Positions 62,308 through 64,000 of a stretch of 64,000 nt of DNA are shown here, one piece after another. The stretch lies in assembly GCA_965225915.1 (NCBI GenBank), contig OZ245326.1:1054001-1118000 (forward strand), given 5' to 3'. The notes beneath the pieces were generated by a model. The model did not search any database. It was not told where the DNA came from and saw nothing but the letters and a program-made list of their open reading frames with translations. Made by a program: the position numbers and the translations under genes. The first letter of the stretch is position 1. Each line of letters opens with the position of its first letter. Source of the stretch: JAAXHH01 sp965225915. Lineage in GTDB: Bacteria; JAAXHH01.

Positions 62308-64000
62308 TCACGCGAGTCCAAGATCCATCAGTTTTTCGGTAGTAGGCCGCCCGTCCTCGGTCCATCCCCGGGCCGCGTAGTAATCGGGCAGCATGGCGTC
62401 GAGATTGACGGTCACGCCCGCTGAAGGTCCTTCGGCGTGCGCCTCTTCCAGCAGTCTTTTGGGCAGCGTATCATCAGCCGCGGTGAGACCCGCCTTGAGA
62501 TTCCAGAGTCTCTCGATATTCCAGATCCGCTCGCCGATATGTACGAAGTCGTCCATGGTGTAGTCCACCCCGGTAGCGGAGGACAATACGGGTATCAGGT
62601 CGTCGAGGGGCGCGCCTGCCGTGGTGAACATGCAGATACCGGTCGCGTCGTGGGCCGTGGTCCTGTTCTGCTCCTCGGCCACCCAGACTGACTTTCCATC
62701 GGTCCCATGGGGATCATGCTCGCCCGTGGTTTCGATACCGGGGGTCCAGGCCCTGAGGTGACAGGCGCCGCGGTTGCACGTGGCGTAGGCCACCCCCATC
62801 CCCTGGAAGCCGCGAGGATCGTAGGCGGGAAACTCCTGTCCCTTGACGCCCATGAAGAATTCCGGATGTTCGAACTTCTCGGTCATCCGCTTTGATCCCT
62901 CGGCCAGTTCGTCTCCGAAACCTTCCCGGTACCCCGTGGCTTCGGTCATGGCTACCAGGGCCCTGCCGTCTCCGAACTTGAGCGACATGCCCGTCTGCGC
63001 ATCGCCCAGCAGGTCCCGCTCGTACATCTCCATGGCAGCGGCCAGTGTCGCGCCCATGGAGATGGGATCCATGCCCAGGTCATTGCACAGGTAGTTGGCC
63101 ATGATAATGGCGTCCATGTCATCCACGCCACAGTCGGCCCCCAGCGACCAGAGATTCTCGTACTCCGGCCCTTCACCGGCGACCTTCCAGTTGCGTGGAT
63201 GCATGTTGACCATGTACTTGTCCGCGTTGGGCGATACCTGTGTTACGCGTCCGCACGCGATGTTGCAGGCGAAACAGGCCTTGTTGGCGACCAGCCAGTT
63301 ATCCTTGATGCTTTCGCCGTTGATCGCCTCGGTGCCTTCGAACTGACCCGCCGTGAAATTGCGTGTCGGCAAACCTCCGAACGCGTTTACGAGGTCGATC
63401 GTAGGCGCCGTGCCCAGTTCCGTAAGTCCCTGCCGGCCGGGACTCTCGGCCAGGTGTTCATGGTAGGACCAGATCGCGGACATGTAATCTCTTGGCCGCG
63501 CGACCTGCACGCCCCGGGTTCCGCGGACTGCAATGGCCTTGAGGTTCTTGGATCCCATGACCGCACCGACGCCCGAACGCCCGGCGGCCCGGTGCTTGTC
63601 GTTGATGATGCACGCGAAACGCACCAGATTCTCGCCCGCCGGACCGATCCCGGCCACCCTGAGCGCGGGTATGCCTGTCTCGTCGCGGATCGCGTCTTCG
63701 GTCTCCGAGACCACCTTGCCCCACACGTTGGCGGCATCGCGGATTTCAACGCGGTCATTGTCAACGAGCAGGTAACACGGATGTTCCGCCCTGCCTTCCA
63801 CGATTACCATATCGTAACCGGCGAATTTCAGTTCCGGACCCCAGTGGCCACCCGAATTGGACGTGGTTATGGCGCCTGTCAGCGGCCCCTTGGTCACCAC
63901 CATGTACCGGGAACCACACGAGGCATTGGTACCCGTCAGCGGCCCGGTAGCCATGATCAGCTTGTTGTCCGGACCGAGGGCGTTGACCGAAGGATCCATC
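62308..64000 (-). CDS. tungsten-containing aldehyde:ferredoxin oxidoreductase, partial
   Basis: The last 563 residues; the first 60 or so lie beyond the right edge. ALGPDNKLIMATGPLTGTNA, GPELKFAGYDMVIVEGRAEH and AAGRSGVGAVMGSKNLKAIA are the tungstopterin-binding blocks; the 4Fe-4S cluster ligands are the C-x-x-C-x-x-x-C of KACFACNIACGRV and a later Cys in TGICMF. It oxidises aldehydes to acids, or reduces acids, with ferredoxin or a partner. The FAD oxidoreductase downstream may link it to NADH. The internal Met at 63999 is not the start. Confidence 0.92.
   Translation of the reverse strand, partial: MDPSVNALGPDNKLIMATGPLTGTNASCGSRYMVVTKGPLTGAITTSNSGGHWGPELKFAGYDMVIVEGRAEHPCYLLVDNDRVEIRDAANVWGKVVSETEDAIRDETGIPALRVAGIGPAGENLVRFACIINDKHRAAGRSGVGAVMGSKNLKAIAVRGTRGVQVARPRDYMSAIWSYHEHLAESPGRQGLTELGTAPTIDLVNAFGGLPTRNFTAGQFEGTEAINGESIKDNWLVANKACFACNIACGRVTQVSPNADKYMVNMHPRNWKVAGEGPEYENLWSLGADCGVDDMDAIIMANYLCNDLGMDPISMGATLAAAMEMYERDLLGDAQTGMSLKFGDGRALVAMTEATGYREGFGDELAEGSKRMTEKFEHPEFFMGVKGQEFPAYDPRGFQGMGVAYATCNRGACHLRAWTPGIETTGEHDPHGTDGKSVWVAEEQNRTTAHDATGICMFTTAGAPLDDLIPVLSSATGVDYTMDDFVHIGERIWNIERLWNLKAGLTAADDTLPKRLLEEAHAEGPSAGVTVNLDAMLPDYYAARGWTEDGRPTTEKLMDLGLA

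Overview
This is 64 kb of bacterial chromosome, GC-rich apart from an AT-richer first 11 kb. No rRNA, tRNA, CRISPR array, phage module or intact insertion sequence was recognised. The cell envelope looks Gram-negative: there is a DUF5916 outer-membrane type protein, an outer-membrane beta-barrel, a lipoprotein-like carbonic anhydrase and an RND/MMPL exporter. The content (phytanoyl-CoA dioxygenase-type oxygenases, creatininase and RraA-like enzymes, DUF6785 membrane proteins, Ldh2-type dehydrogenase, Tat-exported class V aminotransferase, bacillithiol synthesis) resembles environmental genomes of Latescibacterota/Poribacteria-like lineages. That placement is a guess from gene content.

Layout. 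0-11 kb is loosely packed: a P-loop kinase, a secreted esterase, a secreted protein made of 37-residue repeats, a heparinase-like protein, a large ABC permease interrupted by an in-frame TGA, a Nudix hydrolase, a HAD phosphatase, and two decayed fragments of the same GNAT acetyltransferase family. 11-15.4 kb holds an alpha-carbonic anhydrase, then a minus-strand trio: Tat-exported type-I solute-binding protein, HAMP membrane sensor without an output domain, and an OFA-type MFS transporter. 15.9-23 kb carries an AAC(3)-like acetyltransferase, a methyltransferase, a cupin, a PhyH oxygenase, a GH42-like glycosidase and a Tat-exported class V aminotransferase.

23.4-30.9 kb is a histidine-utilisation operon on the minus strand (RraA-like, hutU, hutH, hutI, hutF, creatininase-family protein). 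It carries histidine to formylglutamate; no classical hutG is visible, and the creatininase-family enzyme sits where a deformylase would be expected. 31-44 kb holds a DUF2911 protein and a long minus-strand run: DUF6785 membrane protein, a 1531-residue fusion of a degenerate M28 peptidase domain to an FtsX-type permease, an amidohydrolase, an OPT-like transporter, a D-2-hydroxyacid dehydrogenase and an Ldh2-type dehydrogenase.

44-50.8 kb contains an RND exporter followed by bshC-bshB1-bshA, a full bacillithiol synthesis set, then a convergent rhodanese. 50.9-57 kb has a second DUF6785 protein, an epimerase, a second PhyH oxygenase, a DUF4097 repeat protein with a broken 3' end, and a threonine-dehydratase-like enzyme. 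57.3-60.8 kb has the DUF5916 protein and a beta-barrel. The window ends with an FAD oxidoreductase and a tungsten aldehyde:ferredoxin oxidoreductase cut by the right edge.
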